A stretch of DNA of 13,056 bases. Origin: BPJO01 sp037189665 (GTDB lineage Bacteria; Planctomycetota; Phycisphaerae; Tepidisphaerales; Tepidisphaeraceae). The notes beneath the pieces were generated by a model. The model did not search any database. It worked only from the letters and a program-made list of their open reading frames with translations, and was not told the origin of the DNA. The stretch spans positions 1 to 13,056 of the forward strand of contig JBBCIV010000159.1 in the NCBI GenBank assembly GCA_037189665.1, read 5' to 3'. Below, one piece after another: positions 1 to 7,056 of this stretch; the first letter of the stretch is position 1; every line of letters starts with the position of its first letter. The position numbers and the translations under genes were made by a program.

Positions 1-518
1 CTCACGTGATCCCTGATCGCTCCACATCTACCTCAACGACGACGAGCTTTCCGTCGTGAGTCCACGATCGCCGAAAACACTAATAACGATATCGCCCGCC
101 TGACTCGTATCACAGCGTGATGTCGTCAAATACATCGCCGAGAAGGTGTTCAATGTAATAGCAAGCCACGGCGTGCTCACGATCAGACTATCGAGAACAG
201 CTTATCGGCACGCCGGAATTCGGCCGTCGCATTGGCCCATTCAAAAGTATTGCTGACCGTCACGTCTGGCATGGCCCGCACGTTCGGCGTTGCCCGGGCT
301 ATCGCCTGGCAGCCAGCCAAGAGACCTGTAAAGATGCAGATCGTCTGAAATGGATGGTATCGAAAGCGGTTCTGCACAGCCATGCCTCCCGATGCGTCGC
401 AACGAGTCGCCATCTGCCATCGCTCGAAAAACGATGCCGTTATCACTTCCCCTGACAACGAATCAATTCAATGAGCGGCACGGCGTGATTCAGCCATGTC
501 CCTGCGGTTCGACGGCCG
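1..518. other. Low-GC stretch without a convincing gene
   Basis: This stretch runs from the window edge to the end of hisB. Three sampled 60-base lines (1-180) are 50-53% GC, against about 67% in a sampled line of a core gene (7861-7920). Plus frame 2 looks protein-like in two parts: one with HIYLNDDELSVVSP (from 23) and one with DVVKYIAEKVFNVIASHGVL (from 119). A TGA at 101-103 separates them, so this could be a decayed gene, but I do not recognise the family. The only other candidate is a small minus-strand lipoprotein-like frame at 183-383. No tRNA, clear terminator or repeat array is visible. Confidence 0.5.
183..383 (-). CDS. Possible small lipoprotein, very uncertain
   Basis: This 66-codon frame points the same way as hisB and lies 135 bp beyond its stop codon. 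The predicted N-terminus has basic residues (MAVQNRFRYH), then a short hydrophobic stretch and LLAGC, which resembles a lipobox with the lipidated cysteine near residue 25. The remaining 40 or so residues show no family I recognise. A GGGAGG sequence sits directly before the ATG at 383, too close for that start but about 7 nt from a GTG at 377, so the true start may be the GTG. The lower GC and short length make a chance frame quite possible. If real, the product would be anchored to a membrane. Confidence 0.22.
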   Translation of the reverse strand: MAVQNRFRYHPFQTICIFTGLLAGCQAIARATPNVRAMPDVTVSNTFEWANATAEFRRADKLFSIV

Positions 519-1115
519 CTAGATCGTCAGCGTTCCCTTGGTGCTGGGGACGGCGTCTTTGGCGCAGGCGTCGATGGTGGTGGCCTGGCGCAGGGCTTTG
601 GCAAAGCCTTTGAAGATCGCCTCGGCGATGTGGTGGCTGTTGGCGCCGTAGGGGACGTTGATGTGGAGGTTCATCTTCGCGTTGTTGGCGATGGCCTGGA
701 AGAACTCCTGCACAAGTTCGGTGGCGAAGTCGCCGATGAGCGGGCTGGTGAACGTGACGTTGTAAACCAGCGCCGGCCGGCCCGACAGGTCGAGCGCCAC
801 CTGCGCGAGCGACTCGTCCATCGGCACGATCGCCCAGCCGTATCGGTAGATGCCGCGCTTATCCCCCACGGCCTTCTCCAATGCCTGGCCGATGCAGATG
901 CCGACATCCTCGACGGTGTGATGCTGGTCGACTTCCAGATCGCCCTTGGCGTCGATCGTCAGGTCGATCAGAGAGTGCTTGCCGAGCAGATCGAGCATGT
1001 GGTCGAAGAACCCCACGCCGGTGTTGACGCTGGCGACCCCCGTGCCGTCGAGGTCGAGCTTGAGCCGGATCTGGGTTTCCTTCGTATCACGGTGGATGGT
1101 GGCGTGTCGGTTCAT
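519..1115 (-). CDS. hisB: Imidazoleglycerol-phosphate dehydratase HisB
   Basis: This enzyme converts imidazole glycerol phosphate to imidazole acetol phosphate in cytosolic histidine biosynthesis. The product is 198 residues, a normal length for the monofunctional, manganese-dependent family without the fused phosphatase. The metal-binding signatures are intact: GFFDHM (about residues 35-40, D38/H39), HHTVED (65-70) and NSHHIAEA (159-166, H161/H162/E165), and the chain ends with the usual STKGTL. The ATG at 1115 is preferred because MNRHATIHR matches family N-termini. A GTG at 1124 would add three residues, and neither start has a strong ribosome binding site. It is the last gene of the hisD-hisC-hisB run. 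The 78-bp gap to hisC holds a repeat, so expression may not be tightly coupled. Confidence 0.97.
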   Translation of the reverse strand: MNRHATIHRDTKETQIRLKLDLDGTGVASVNTGVGFFDHMLDLLGKHSLIDLTIDAKGDLEVDQHHTVEDVGICIGQALEKAVGDKRGIYRYGWAIVPMDESLAQVALDLSGRPALVYNVTFTSPLIGDFATELVQEFFQAIANNAKMNLHINVPYGANSHHIAEAIFKGFAKALRQATTIDACAKDAVPSTKGTLTI

Positions 1116-1124
1116 AGTGAGCAC

Positions 1125-1193
1125 GGAGCGTACTGAGGGCTGAGTACTGAGGGCTGTCGGCTGCTCTCAGTGCTGGTCACCCAGTACTCAGTC
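1125..1193. repeat. CAGTACTCAG-type inverted and tandem repeat
   Basis: The hisC-hisB gap is mostly repeat. On the plus strand TACTGAGGGCTGAG (1131-1144) is followed at once by a second, slightly shorter copy (1145-1156). The segment CTGAGTACTGAG (1140-1151) is complementary to CAGTACTCAG (1182-1191), so a stem of about 10 bp could form around a loop of about 30 nt. No T-run follows either arm, so a classic intrinsic terminator is unlikely. Short palindromic intergenic elements of this kind are often multicopy, but the window cannot show that. Confidence 0.6.
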
Positions 1194-2264
1194 CTAAGCA
1201 GCTTTCTCTTTGGTCAATAACTCCCGCACCCCGCCGAGGAGCGCGTTGTTTTCCTGGCCGGTGCCGATGGTAATGCGGAGGTATTCCTTCAGTCCCGGCT
1301 GATCGAAGTGGCGGATGAGGATGCCCATCTGCTTGAGCGCGCGATACATCGCCAGTCCGTCGCCGCCGGGCACTTTGGCGAAGACGAAATTGGCCTGGCT
1401 GGGCAACACGTCGAAGCCGAGCTTGGTCAGCTCTTCGGTGATGCGGGCACGCTCTTGTTTGACGTGGTTCCACGTCATCTTCGCGTAATCCTGATCGAGC
1501 ATGGCCGCGGTGGCGGCGACGATGCTGACGGCATCGCAGTTGTAGCTGTCCTTCACCTTCATCATCTGATCGATCACGGACGCCCTGGCGACCGCGAACC
1601 CGAACCGCATGCCCGCGAGCGAATACGCCTTGCTGAACGTGCGGCTGACGACGACGTTGTCGTACTTGCCCGCCAGTTCCAGGCAGTGATGCTCGGCAAA
1701 ATCGACGTAGGCCTCATCGATCAGCACCAGGCCGTCAAACTTCTCGATCAGCCGGCTAAGTTCGTCGGCGGGGATGAGCGTGCCCGAAGGCGCGTTAGGG
1801 TTGGCGATGTAGATGGCGTTGGCCTTGGTGGCCAGCAAACCGTCGACCGGCAGCTTCCAGTCCTTCTCCCACGGCACGGCGGCGGTTTTGGCGTCTTCGA
1901 TGCCGGCGAGCACCTTGTAGAGCGAATACGTCGGGTGCGGAAACGCCATCACCCCGCCCGGCGGGATGAACGTGCGCGTGGCGATGGTAAGGATGTCGTC
2001 CGACCCGTTGCCGGCGAGGATCATCTCCTGCGATACGCCCAGCACCTTGCCGGCCGCTACGCGAAATGCGTCGGCGGTGGGATTGGGATATCGGCGCAGG
2101 TGTTCCGGCTCGATCTCGCGGATCGCCTGCATCACCTTCGGAGACGGCGCGAACGGATTCTCATTCGTATTCAGCTTGACGACGCGCTCGCCCACCCCCG
2201 GCTGTTCGCCGGGCGTGTAGCCCTGCATCGCACGAATGTTGGGACGGACAAAAGACGGAGCCAT
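1194..2264 (-). CDS. hisC: Histidinol-phosphate aminotransferase HisC
   Basis: This PLP-dependent, class I/II fold aminotransferase makes histidinol phosphate from imidazole acetol phosphate and glutamate. The 356-residue product has the family landmarks: NENPFAPSP (residues 34-42), the cofactor-binding GNGSDD (85-90), NPNAPSG (155-161), LIDEAYVDF (181-189, with D183 and Y186), the Schiff-base lysine K212 in SRTFSKAYSLAGMR, and R330 in the C-terminal EYLRIT that binds the substrate phosphate or carboxylate. I chose the ATG at 2264 because family homology starts there (MAPSFVRPNIRAMQ). A frame open back to an ATG at 2393, which overlaps the hisD stop as ATGA, would add 43 residues encoded mostly by an inverted repeat. 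That extension lacks family resemblance. A TATACT box lies 9 nt upstream of the chosen ATG. Confidence 0.96.
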   Translation of the reverse strand: MAPSFVRPNIRAMQGYTPGEQPGVGERVVKLNTNENPFAPSPKVMQAIREIEPEHLRRYPNPTADAFRVAAGKVLGVSQEMILAGNGSDDILTIATRTFIPPGGVMAFPHPTYSLYKVLAGIEDAKTAAVPWEKDWKLPVDGLLATKANAIYIANPNAPSGTLIPADELSRLIEKFDGLVLIDEAYVDFAEHHCLELAGKYDNVVVSRTFSKAYSLAGMRFGFAVARASVIDQMMKVKDSYNCDAVSIVAATAAMLDQDYAKMTWNHVKQERARITEELTKLGFDVLPSQANFVFAKVPGGDGLAMYRALKQMGILIRHFDQPGLKEYLRITIGTGQENNALLGGVRELLTKEKAA

Positions 2265-2270
2265 GGTAAC

Positions 2271-2276
2271 AGTATA
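2271..2276 (-). promoter_or_regulatory. Possible -10 box just before hisC
   Basis: On the minus strand TATACT lies 6 nt upstream of ACC-ATG region of hisC, with the box ending 6 nt before the start codon. It matches the sigma70 -10 consensus in five of six positions. No clear -35 hexamer is seen 16-18 nt further upstream (best TTACTA), and no Shine-Dalgarno sequence fits the start. If the box works, the hisC transcript would be nearly leaderless and independent of hisD. The match could be chance. Confidence 0.22.
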
Positions 2277-2307
2277 ACGAATCGGGCGCGAGTAGTAATA
2301 CCGATCG

Positions 2308-2385
2308 TTGGCCACAGGGGCGCAGAGGCACAGAGAGGCAATCGTGATTGCTTTTCCCTCAGTGCCCCTGCGTCTCTGTGGCCAA
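2308..2385. repeat. 78-bp imperfect inverted repeat between hisD and hisC
   Basis: The arms begin TTGGCCAC (2308-2315) and end GTGGCCAA (2378-2385), which are exactly complementary. Pairing continues imperfectly inward through the CAGAGGCACAGAGAG-like left arm and the CCCTCAGTGCCCCTGCGTCTCT-like right arm, down to CAATC/GATTG around the centre near 2345. The arms are built from CACAGAG/CTCTGTG words. No T-run follows on the minus strand, so this is not a standard rho-independent terminator for hisD. It looks like a dispersed palindromic element of the REP or MITE-remnant kind. It carries no gene. Confidence 0.8.
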
Positions 2386-2389
2386 TTGC

Positions 2390-3706
2390 TCATTCCGCCC
2401 GCATACGCGTGCTGGCGGCGTGGGCGTCGAGTTGCTCTGCGTCCGCCATCGCGATGATCGCCGGCGCGTCGGCGGCGATGCTCGTCTTATCATAGCGGAC
2501 GACGCTCGATCGCTTGAGGAACTCGTACACGCTGATGCCGGACGAGAACCGCGCCGTCGTGTTGGTCGGCAAACAGTGGCTCGGACCGGCGACGTAATCC
2601 CCCGCCGCCACAGGCGAGCAGGGGCCGACGTACGCCGCGCCGACGTGGCGAACCTTCGCCAGCACGGCATCGTCATCCCGCGTCTGAATGTTCACATGCT
2701 CGCAGGCGATGACGTTTGCCAGATCGATCAGCGCATCCATCGACGGATCGATGACGATCATGCTTTCCTCGCGAAGCGCCTTGGTGATCGGCTCGACGCG
2801 TTTGAGCGAGGCCAGTTGCCGCTCGACCTGCTTCAACACCTCGTCCGCCAGCGATCGCGATGTCGTCAGCAGAAAGCACGACCCCGGATCGTGCTCCGCC
2901 TGCGCGATGAGATCCGCGGCGACGAAAGCGGGATTGGCGGCTTCATCGGCCAGCGTCAGAATCTCGGACGGGCCAAGGTATCCATCGATGCCCACGCACC
3001 CGGCGACCAGTTTCTTGGCGATCTGCACGTAGCTGTTGCCCGGCCCGACGATCTTATCGACCGGCTTGATCGATTCGGTCCCGAACGCCAGCGCCGCGAT
3101 CGCCGCGGCGCCGCCGACACGGTACATCTCGGTGATGCCCACCTCGCGCGCCGCCGCCAGCACCACGTCGGACTTGCCGAACCGGCTGCCCGGCGTCGTG
3201 ACGACCACGCGGCCAACGCCCGCGGTCTGCGCCGGCACCGCCAGCATGATCAGCGACGACGGGTACGCCGCCTTTCCGCCGGGGAAATAGACGCCCACCG
3301 AATCCAACGGCGACCACTTCATTCCCAGCTCCAGCCCGCCCCGCTTCAGCGGCGGCGTGCCCCTGGGCTTCACGTGCGATTGATACTCCCTCACCTGCGC
3401 GATCGACCGCTTCAATGCCGTCAGCAATTCCGAATCAATGCGCTTGGCCGCCTGCGCCATCTCATCGGGCAACACGCGAAGCTGGTCGGCGGTGAAATCG
3501 GGATCGTCAAACTTCCGCGCGATCTCCACCAGCGCCGCATCCCCCTTCTCCGCCACCTGTTCCAAAATGCCCTGCACGGCGCGCGTCATCTCCGCGCGAT
3601 GCCCCCGCGACAATGCCATTTCCTTCGGATCGAGTCGCAGTTTTGACACGATCGCATCGATGCGGGCCTTGTCTTCGGAACGGGCAAGTTGCAGAACCGG
3701 AATCAT
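2390..3706 (-). CDS. hisD: Histidinol dehydrogenase HisD
   Basis: HisD carries out the last two NAD-dependent oxidations of histidinol to histidine, with a bound zinc ion. The 438-residue product is a full-length family member. Visible landmarks are GPGNSYVQIAKK (221-232), the signature IDGYLGPSEILTLAD (240-254), QAEHDP (269-274, with Q269 and H272 as zinc ligands), the catalytic pair E337/H338 in CEHVNI, GDYVAGPSHCLPT (369-381, D370 ligand) and the C-terminal H429 ligand. The usual Asp-Met-Pro/Leu-Ala before GPSE is Gly-Tyr-Leu here, a mild variation. The ATG at 3706 is chosen because homology starts at MIPVLQLARS and AGGA lies 8 nt upstream. The frame stays open further upstream. It is the first gene of the his run and diverges from a glycosyltransferase across 58 bp, which must hold the promoters of both. 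Confidence 0.97.
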   Translation of the reverse strand: MIPVLQLARSEDKARIDAIVSKLRLDPKEMALSRGHRAEMTRAVQGILEQVAEKGDAALVEIARKFDDPDFTADQLRVLPDEMAQAAKRIDSELLTALKRSIAQVREYQSHVKPRGTPPLKRGGLELGMKWSPLDSVGVYFPGGKAAYPSSLIMLAVPAQTAGVGRVVVTTPGSRFGKSDVVLAAAREVGITEMYRVGGAAAIAALAFGTESIKPVDKIVGPGNSYVQIAKKLVAGCVGIDGYLGPSEILTLADEAANPAFVAADLIAQAEHDPGSCFLLTTSRSLADEVLKQVERQLASLKRVEPITKALREESMIVIDPSMDALIDLANVIACEHVNIQTRDDDAVLAKVRHVGAAYVGPCSPVAAGDYVAGPSHCLPTNTTARFSSGISVYEFLKRSSVVRYDKTSIAADAPAIIAMADAEQLDAHAASTRMRAE

Positions 3707-3764
3707 TCCGTCGATCCTAAGCGAGACATCGACGCGGTCAATCGGTAGGCTCTCGGCCAAGACG

Positions 3765-4817
3765 ATGAACCGACTGCTGATCCATTCCGCCCATGCCGAC
3801 CTCGAAGCCGATCGCACGATCGCCGCCCTCATTCAGCGCGGAGGAGACGTCATCGCGCTGCGGCATGATTCGCCTGCCAGCCTGGCGATCGACCTGCTCA
3901 AGCTCCGCAAACGCATCCGCGAATATGACCTCGTCCACGCATTCGGCGGGCAAGCGCTGGCGGTGGCGGTCGGGGCGACCAGCCGGCCGATCGTTTTCTC
4001 GCCGGTCGGGTTTCCGAATCGCGCGCTCATCGGCTGGGTTCGCGCGATCTCGGCGTGCCGAACGATCGACATCGCCTGCGGCAGCGATGCCGCACGGCGG
4101 GCGATGGTCACGCGCGGCGTGCCGATGGAACGCACGCATCTCACCCGTCCCGGCGTGAACCTCTCTGCCATCCCCACCGCGCGAAACGCCGACCTGCGGG
4201 CAAAACTCGGCTTCAGCGATGACGACAAAGTCCTCTTCTGCCCCTTCGAAATCACCCACACCGCCGGCCACCGCGCCGCGATCTGGGCGATCAGCATCCT
4301 CAGCGTCATCCGCCCGCAATACAAACTGCTGATCTGGGGACGCGGGCCGGCGCGAAACGTCGTCGACGACGTCCGCGAGCGCGTGATCGACCGCAACGTT
4401 ATCCGCATCGCAACGGACGTCTTGCCCCACGTCCAACCCGAAGCCCTCTTCTCCGCCGCCGATGCGGTGCTGATGACGCCGACGGCGCCCGTGCCGATGC
4501 TGCCGGTGGCGATGGCGATGGCATCGTCACGGCCGATCGTCGCGACGGTGACGCCGCAACTTTGCGAACTGCTGGAAGACCGCCACACCGCGATGCTCGC
4601 CAACGGATCGACGCCGCGCATCCTCGCGCATCGCATCATGGACCTTTTCGCCGACGCGCGATTAGCCTGGCAACTGCAGGACCGCGCGCGGGCAGAGGTG
4701 TACGACCATCTGACGCAGGCGAAATCGGCCGAACTGTTCCGCCAGCTTTACGAGCGCGTCGCCGGCGAAAACCAACTGACCGATTCGCCGACCTTGTCGA
4801 AGCCCAGCCTGGCGTAA
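3765..4817 (+). CDS. GT-B type glycosyltransferase, family 4-like
   Basis: The 350-residue product resembles GT4 glycosyltransferases, which transfer sugars from nucleotide donors to lipids, glycans or small molecules in the cytoplasm. A degenerate N-terminal domain with LVHAFGGQALAVAVG (56-70) and RPIVFSPVGFP (74-84) leads into RPGVNLSAI (128-136). The C-terminal domain follows with KVLFCPFEITHTAGH (155-169), YKLLIWGRGPARN (186-198), the ALFSAADAVLMTP segment (227-239) and MASSRPIVAT (252-261). The usual EX7E motif before that last segment is not there: the region reads PTAPVPMLPVAMAM. Activity is therefore uncertain. The ATG at 3765 is chosen because the family's first beta strand starts there; no clear Shine-Dalgarno is seen. 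The last 70 bp overlap the GNAT gene on the other strand. Acceptor and donor cannot be told. Confidence 0.8.
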   Translation: MNRLLIHSAHADLEADRTIAALIQRGGDVIALRHDSPASLAIDLLKLRKRIREYDLVHAFGGQALAVAVGATSRPIVFSPVGFPNRALIGWVRAISACRTIDIACGSDAARRAMVTRGVPMERTHLTRPGVNLSAIPTARNADLRAKLGFSDDDKVLFCPFEITHTAGHRAAIWAISILSVIRPQYKLLIWGRGPARNVVDDVRERVIDRNVIRIATDVLPHVQPEALFSAADAVLMTPTAPVPMLPVAMAMASSRPIVATVTPQLCELLEDRHTAMLANGSTPRILAHRIMDLFADARLAWQLQDRARAEVYDHLTQAKSAELFRQLYERVAGENQLTDSPTLSKPSLA

Positions 4818-5551
4818 AGCCCGATCGCCTTGGCGTTTCGCCCGTCGCAACCGAGAACGACGTGCTTGAACTGGGATCGGGCGCACAACTCGATCGCGTG
4901 CTGCATCACCGCTTTGCCGAAGCCCTGGCCCTGGCAATCATCCAGCACGCGAACGTTTTCGATCAGCCCGACTTCCCCCATCGACAGCACCCCGGCGCGC
5001 GCGACGACCCGGCCATCGACGATCGCGACCAGCGCTTCCCAGCGCGGATCGTCGAGTCGAAGCATCGCGACATCGCCCAGTTGCGGCTCCACGCTGGCGG
5101 CCGCTTCGTGGACGAAGACTTCGTATTGCTTCAAGGCGGCCCGGGCACTGATGACGCGGTGAGCGCCGGTGATTTCGACGCTGGCGCGGCGAAGGAGCAG
5201 CACGTCGGTTGGCGATTCATACCACCCTTTCGCCCTCAGCAGGTCGACCAATGGTCGTCGTTCGGATTCGGTCGAGGCGGGGCTGAAGGTGCATTTGAAG
5301 CAGGCCGTTCCTCGATCGCGAAAATGAGTCGTCACTTCGGCCCAGCAGGCTTCGACGGTCGCCCGCGCGGGCACGCGGGCCATGACGATCTGGTTCGCAT
5401 CATGCAATTTTGATAACGCCGGCGAGCAGATCGCCGTGCCAAGGTCGAGCGTCGTCGATTCGTTCCCGATCGAATGCAATTCCGCCCGCGCGCGGACGTA
5501 GTGCGCGACGATATCCGTCTCGGTCGGACCTTTGATCACGTTCAACCGCAT
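4748..5551 (-). CDS. GNAT family N-acetyltransferase
   Basis: The 267-residue product has a C-terminal GNAT domain that would move an acetyl group from acetyl-CoA to an amine. Strand and helix landmarks are GLIENVRVLDDCQGQGFGKAV (195-215), in which QGQGFG (207-212) is the pyrophosphate-binding motif A, and NAKAIGLYARLGFDKVGE (239-256), the usual family ending. Residues 1-125 look like a second, degenerate GNAT half: LVDLLRAKGWYESPTDVLLLRR (101-122) resembles a GNAT C-terminus but its motif A is not recognisable. The substrate is unknown. The ATG at 5551 lacks an obvious ribosome binding site. The gene is convergent with the glycosyltransferase (70-bp overlap of the coding ends) and divergent from the isomerase-like gene, 91 bp away. 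Confidence 0.88.
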   Translation of the reverse strand: MRLNVIKGPTETDIVAHYVRARAELHSIGNESTTLDLGTAICSPALSKLHDANQIVMARVPARATVEACWAEVTTHFRDRGTACFKCTFSPASTESERRPLVDLLRAKGWYESPTDVLLLRRASVEITGAHRVISARAALKQYEVFVHEAAASVEPQLGDVAMLRLDDPRWEALVAIVDGRVVARAGVLSMGEVGLIENVRVLDDCQGQGFGKAVMQHAIELCARSQFKHVVLGCDGRNAKAIGLYARLGFDKVGESVSWFSPATRS

Positions 5552-5642
5552 CGAATGCGACTATATCGTTTCGCCGCCGGACAAACACGCAGGCATGTCC
5601 GCCGGGTTGCCTCGATCGCGCGATGCCTGTAGCGTTCGCAAG

Positions 5643-6452
5643 ATGAAGTTGTGCATCTCCACCCTCGTGTGTCCGGCGTGGACGTTCCAGCAGATCATCG
5701 ACCGCTGCAGCGAGTTCGGGATCGCCGGGATCGATTTCCGCGGCATCGCCAGCGAGATCGACATCACCCGTCTGCCGCAGTTCACCACCGACCTGCCCGA
5801 GACCACCCGCGTCCTGCGCGAGCGCAACCTCCGCATGCCGTGCCTCAACCTGTCGACCACGCTCATCACGACTGACGCCGACCGGTGGACGAGCTTTCTC
5901 GATGAAACGCAGCGCTACGCCCGCCTCGCCCAGCAGACGCAGACGCGCTATCTCCGCGTCTTCGGCGGCCGCGTCGGCGACGGCGTGACGCGCGAAGAGG
6001 CCCGCGACCTTGCCCGCCGGCACCTCAGGCAGCTCATCAAGATCGCCCACCCGCACGACTGCCAGATCCTCTTGGAAACCCACGACGACTGGGCCACCAG
6101 CGACGAGCTTCTCCCTGTGCTCGAATCGTTCTCGCCCGACGAGGTCGGCGTGCTGTGGGACATCGAACACCCCTTCCGCAAAGGCGAGGCCCCCGAGCGC
6201 ACCGCCGAGCGATTGAAAGCCTATATCCGGCACGTCCACGTGAAGGATTCCGATCGCATCGACGAGCGCAACGCCCCCCGCCTCATCGGCGAAGGCAACC
6301 TGCCGATCGAACCGACCCTGTCGGCCCTGAAATCCATCGGCTACGCCGGCTGGTACTCCCTCGAAACCGAAAAACGCTGGCGCTCCGAAGCCCCCGAGCC
6401 GGAAGAATCGATCCCGCAGTTCGTGAAGTACATGCGATCCAAATTGGAATGA
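5643..6452 (+). CDS. Sugar phosphate isomerase/epimerase-like TIM barrel
   Basis: The 269-residue product belongs to the xylose isomerase-like/AP endonuclease 2 TIM-barrel superfamily, which includes sugar epimerases, isomerases and inosose dehydratases. Likely metal ligands are at the ends of successive strands: E145 (ILLETHDDW), D173 with H176 (VLWDIEHP), H199 (RHVHVKDS) and E241 (YSLETEKRW). The barrel opens with MKLCISTLVCPAW and the repeated GIAGIDFRG strand (26-34). No signal peptide is seen, so it is cytosolic. Planctomycete genomes commonly encode many members. The substrate cannot be assigned from sequence alone. The ATG at 5643 is chosen because the first barrel strand begins there, although the frame is open back to 5532 and no clear Shine-Dalgarno precedes it. 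Confidence 0.88.
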   Translation: MKLCISTLVCPAWTFQQIIDRCSEFGIAGIDFRGIASEIDITRLPQFTTDLPETTRVLRERNLRMPCLNLSTTLITTDADRWTSFLDETQRYARLAQQTQTRYLRVFGGRVGDGVTREEARDLARRHLRQLIKIAHPHDCQILLETHDDWATSDELLPVLESFSPDEVGVLWDIEHPFRKGEAPERTAERLKAYIRHVHVKDSDRIDERNAPRLIGEGNLPIEPTLSALKSIGYAGWYSLETEKRWRSEAPEPEESIPQFVKYMRSKLE

Positions 6453-6579
6453 ATGCCAGAACACCAATGGACCAGCAAGAAGCAGAAGAGGAAACCAGCA
6501 GAGAGCGGTGCCATGCCAATCGCGTGCGCATGTCCGTCGTGGCACGGGTTGAAAACCACTACTGTCTCCTACGACGATC

Positions 6580-6994
6580 TCACTCACCCAGTCGCGTATC
6601 AAGCGGCGGCGGCTTCGGGCCACCGGGCTTGGGCACTGGTGAACCTGCCGGCCCGTCTTCTGGGTCAGCGTCGGCCGCCCGGCGATTCTCGCGCCGGATC
6701 GCCTCCCATACCTCCAATCGGTGCACCGAAGACGCTTGCGATGCGATGATCCCCAGCCGCGTTTTTTCCTGTCGCACGTCAACCAGCGTCACTTCGGCGA
6801 CAGTGACCACCTTGATCGTGTCGTCCCGCACCAGAGTCGCCGTCCATGATTCCAGTTCGCCGGAAGCGGTGTTATGACTCACGAGCACCGCCACCTCGCT
6901 GCCGCGAATTTCAACGACCGTAACCAGACAGCCGCCCTCCGGCCCGCCCGTCAATCTTCACCGATGTGCCGCGTTCTCGAGTCAATACCAGCAT
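6580..6994 (-). pseudogene. csrA: CsrA-like carbon storage regulator, frameshifted
   Basis: CsrA binds GGA motifs in mRNA leaders and controls translation. An ATG at 6994, with GGAG 5 nt upstream, begins MLVLTRERGTSVKIDG, a typical CsrA N-terminus with the RNA-contacting L4 and R6. This frame meets TGA at 6911-6913. The next part lies in another frame: GPEGGCLVTVVEIRG, then KTRLGIIASQASSVHRLEVW, including the Val-His-Arg of the second RNA-binding strand. Skipping one base within GACGGGCGGGCC (about 6941-6952) joins both into about 137 residues, twice the usual CsrA length. The middle part, ATLVRDDTIKV then EVTLVDVRQEKTRLGI, looks like a second CsrA-like unit. The tail is proline-rich. Frameshift, assembly error or recoding are all possible. 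A TACAAT box lies about 18 nt upstream. Confidence 0.72.
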
Positions 6995-7056
6995 GAGGGC
7001 TCCACCATTGTACGATAACCCTTTTGCTTCCACGCGATGCGCGATAGCGTATTTGA

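Noticed and set aside
2265..2393. A 43-residue N-terminal extension of HisC starting at the ATGA overlap with hisD
   Set aside because: The extension is encoded mostly by the 78-bp inverted repeat and does not resemble HisC N-termini, which begin at the ATG at 2264.
1308..3646. Two long plus-strand open frames (1308-2495 and 2348-3646) opposite hisC and hisD
   Set aside because: Both are Arg/His/Asp-rich antisense frames of confidently identified his genes and have no recognisable domain.
6508..6545. GTGCCA...TGGCAC inverted repeat after the isomerase gene as a terminator
   Set aside because: The arms are only 6 bp with a loop over 20 nt and no T-run follows.
5400..6782. A 460-codon minus-strand open frame opposite the isomerase-like gene
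   Set aside because: The plus-strand gene has four TIM-barrel metal ligands in order, while the opposite frame has low-complexity antisense composition and spans two intergenic regions.
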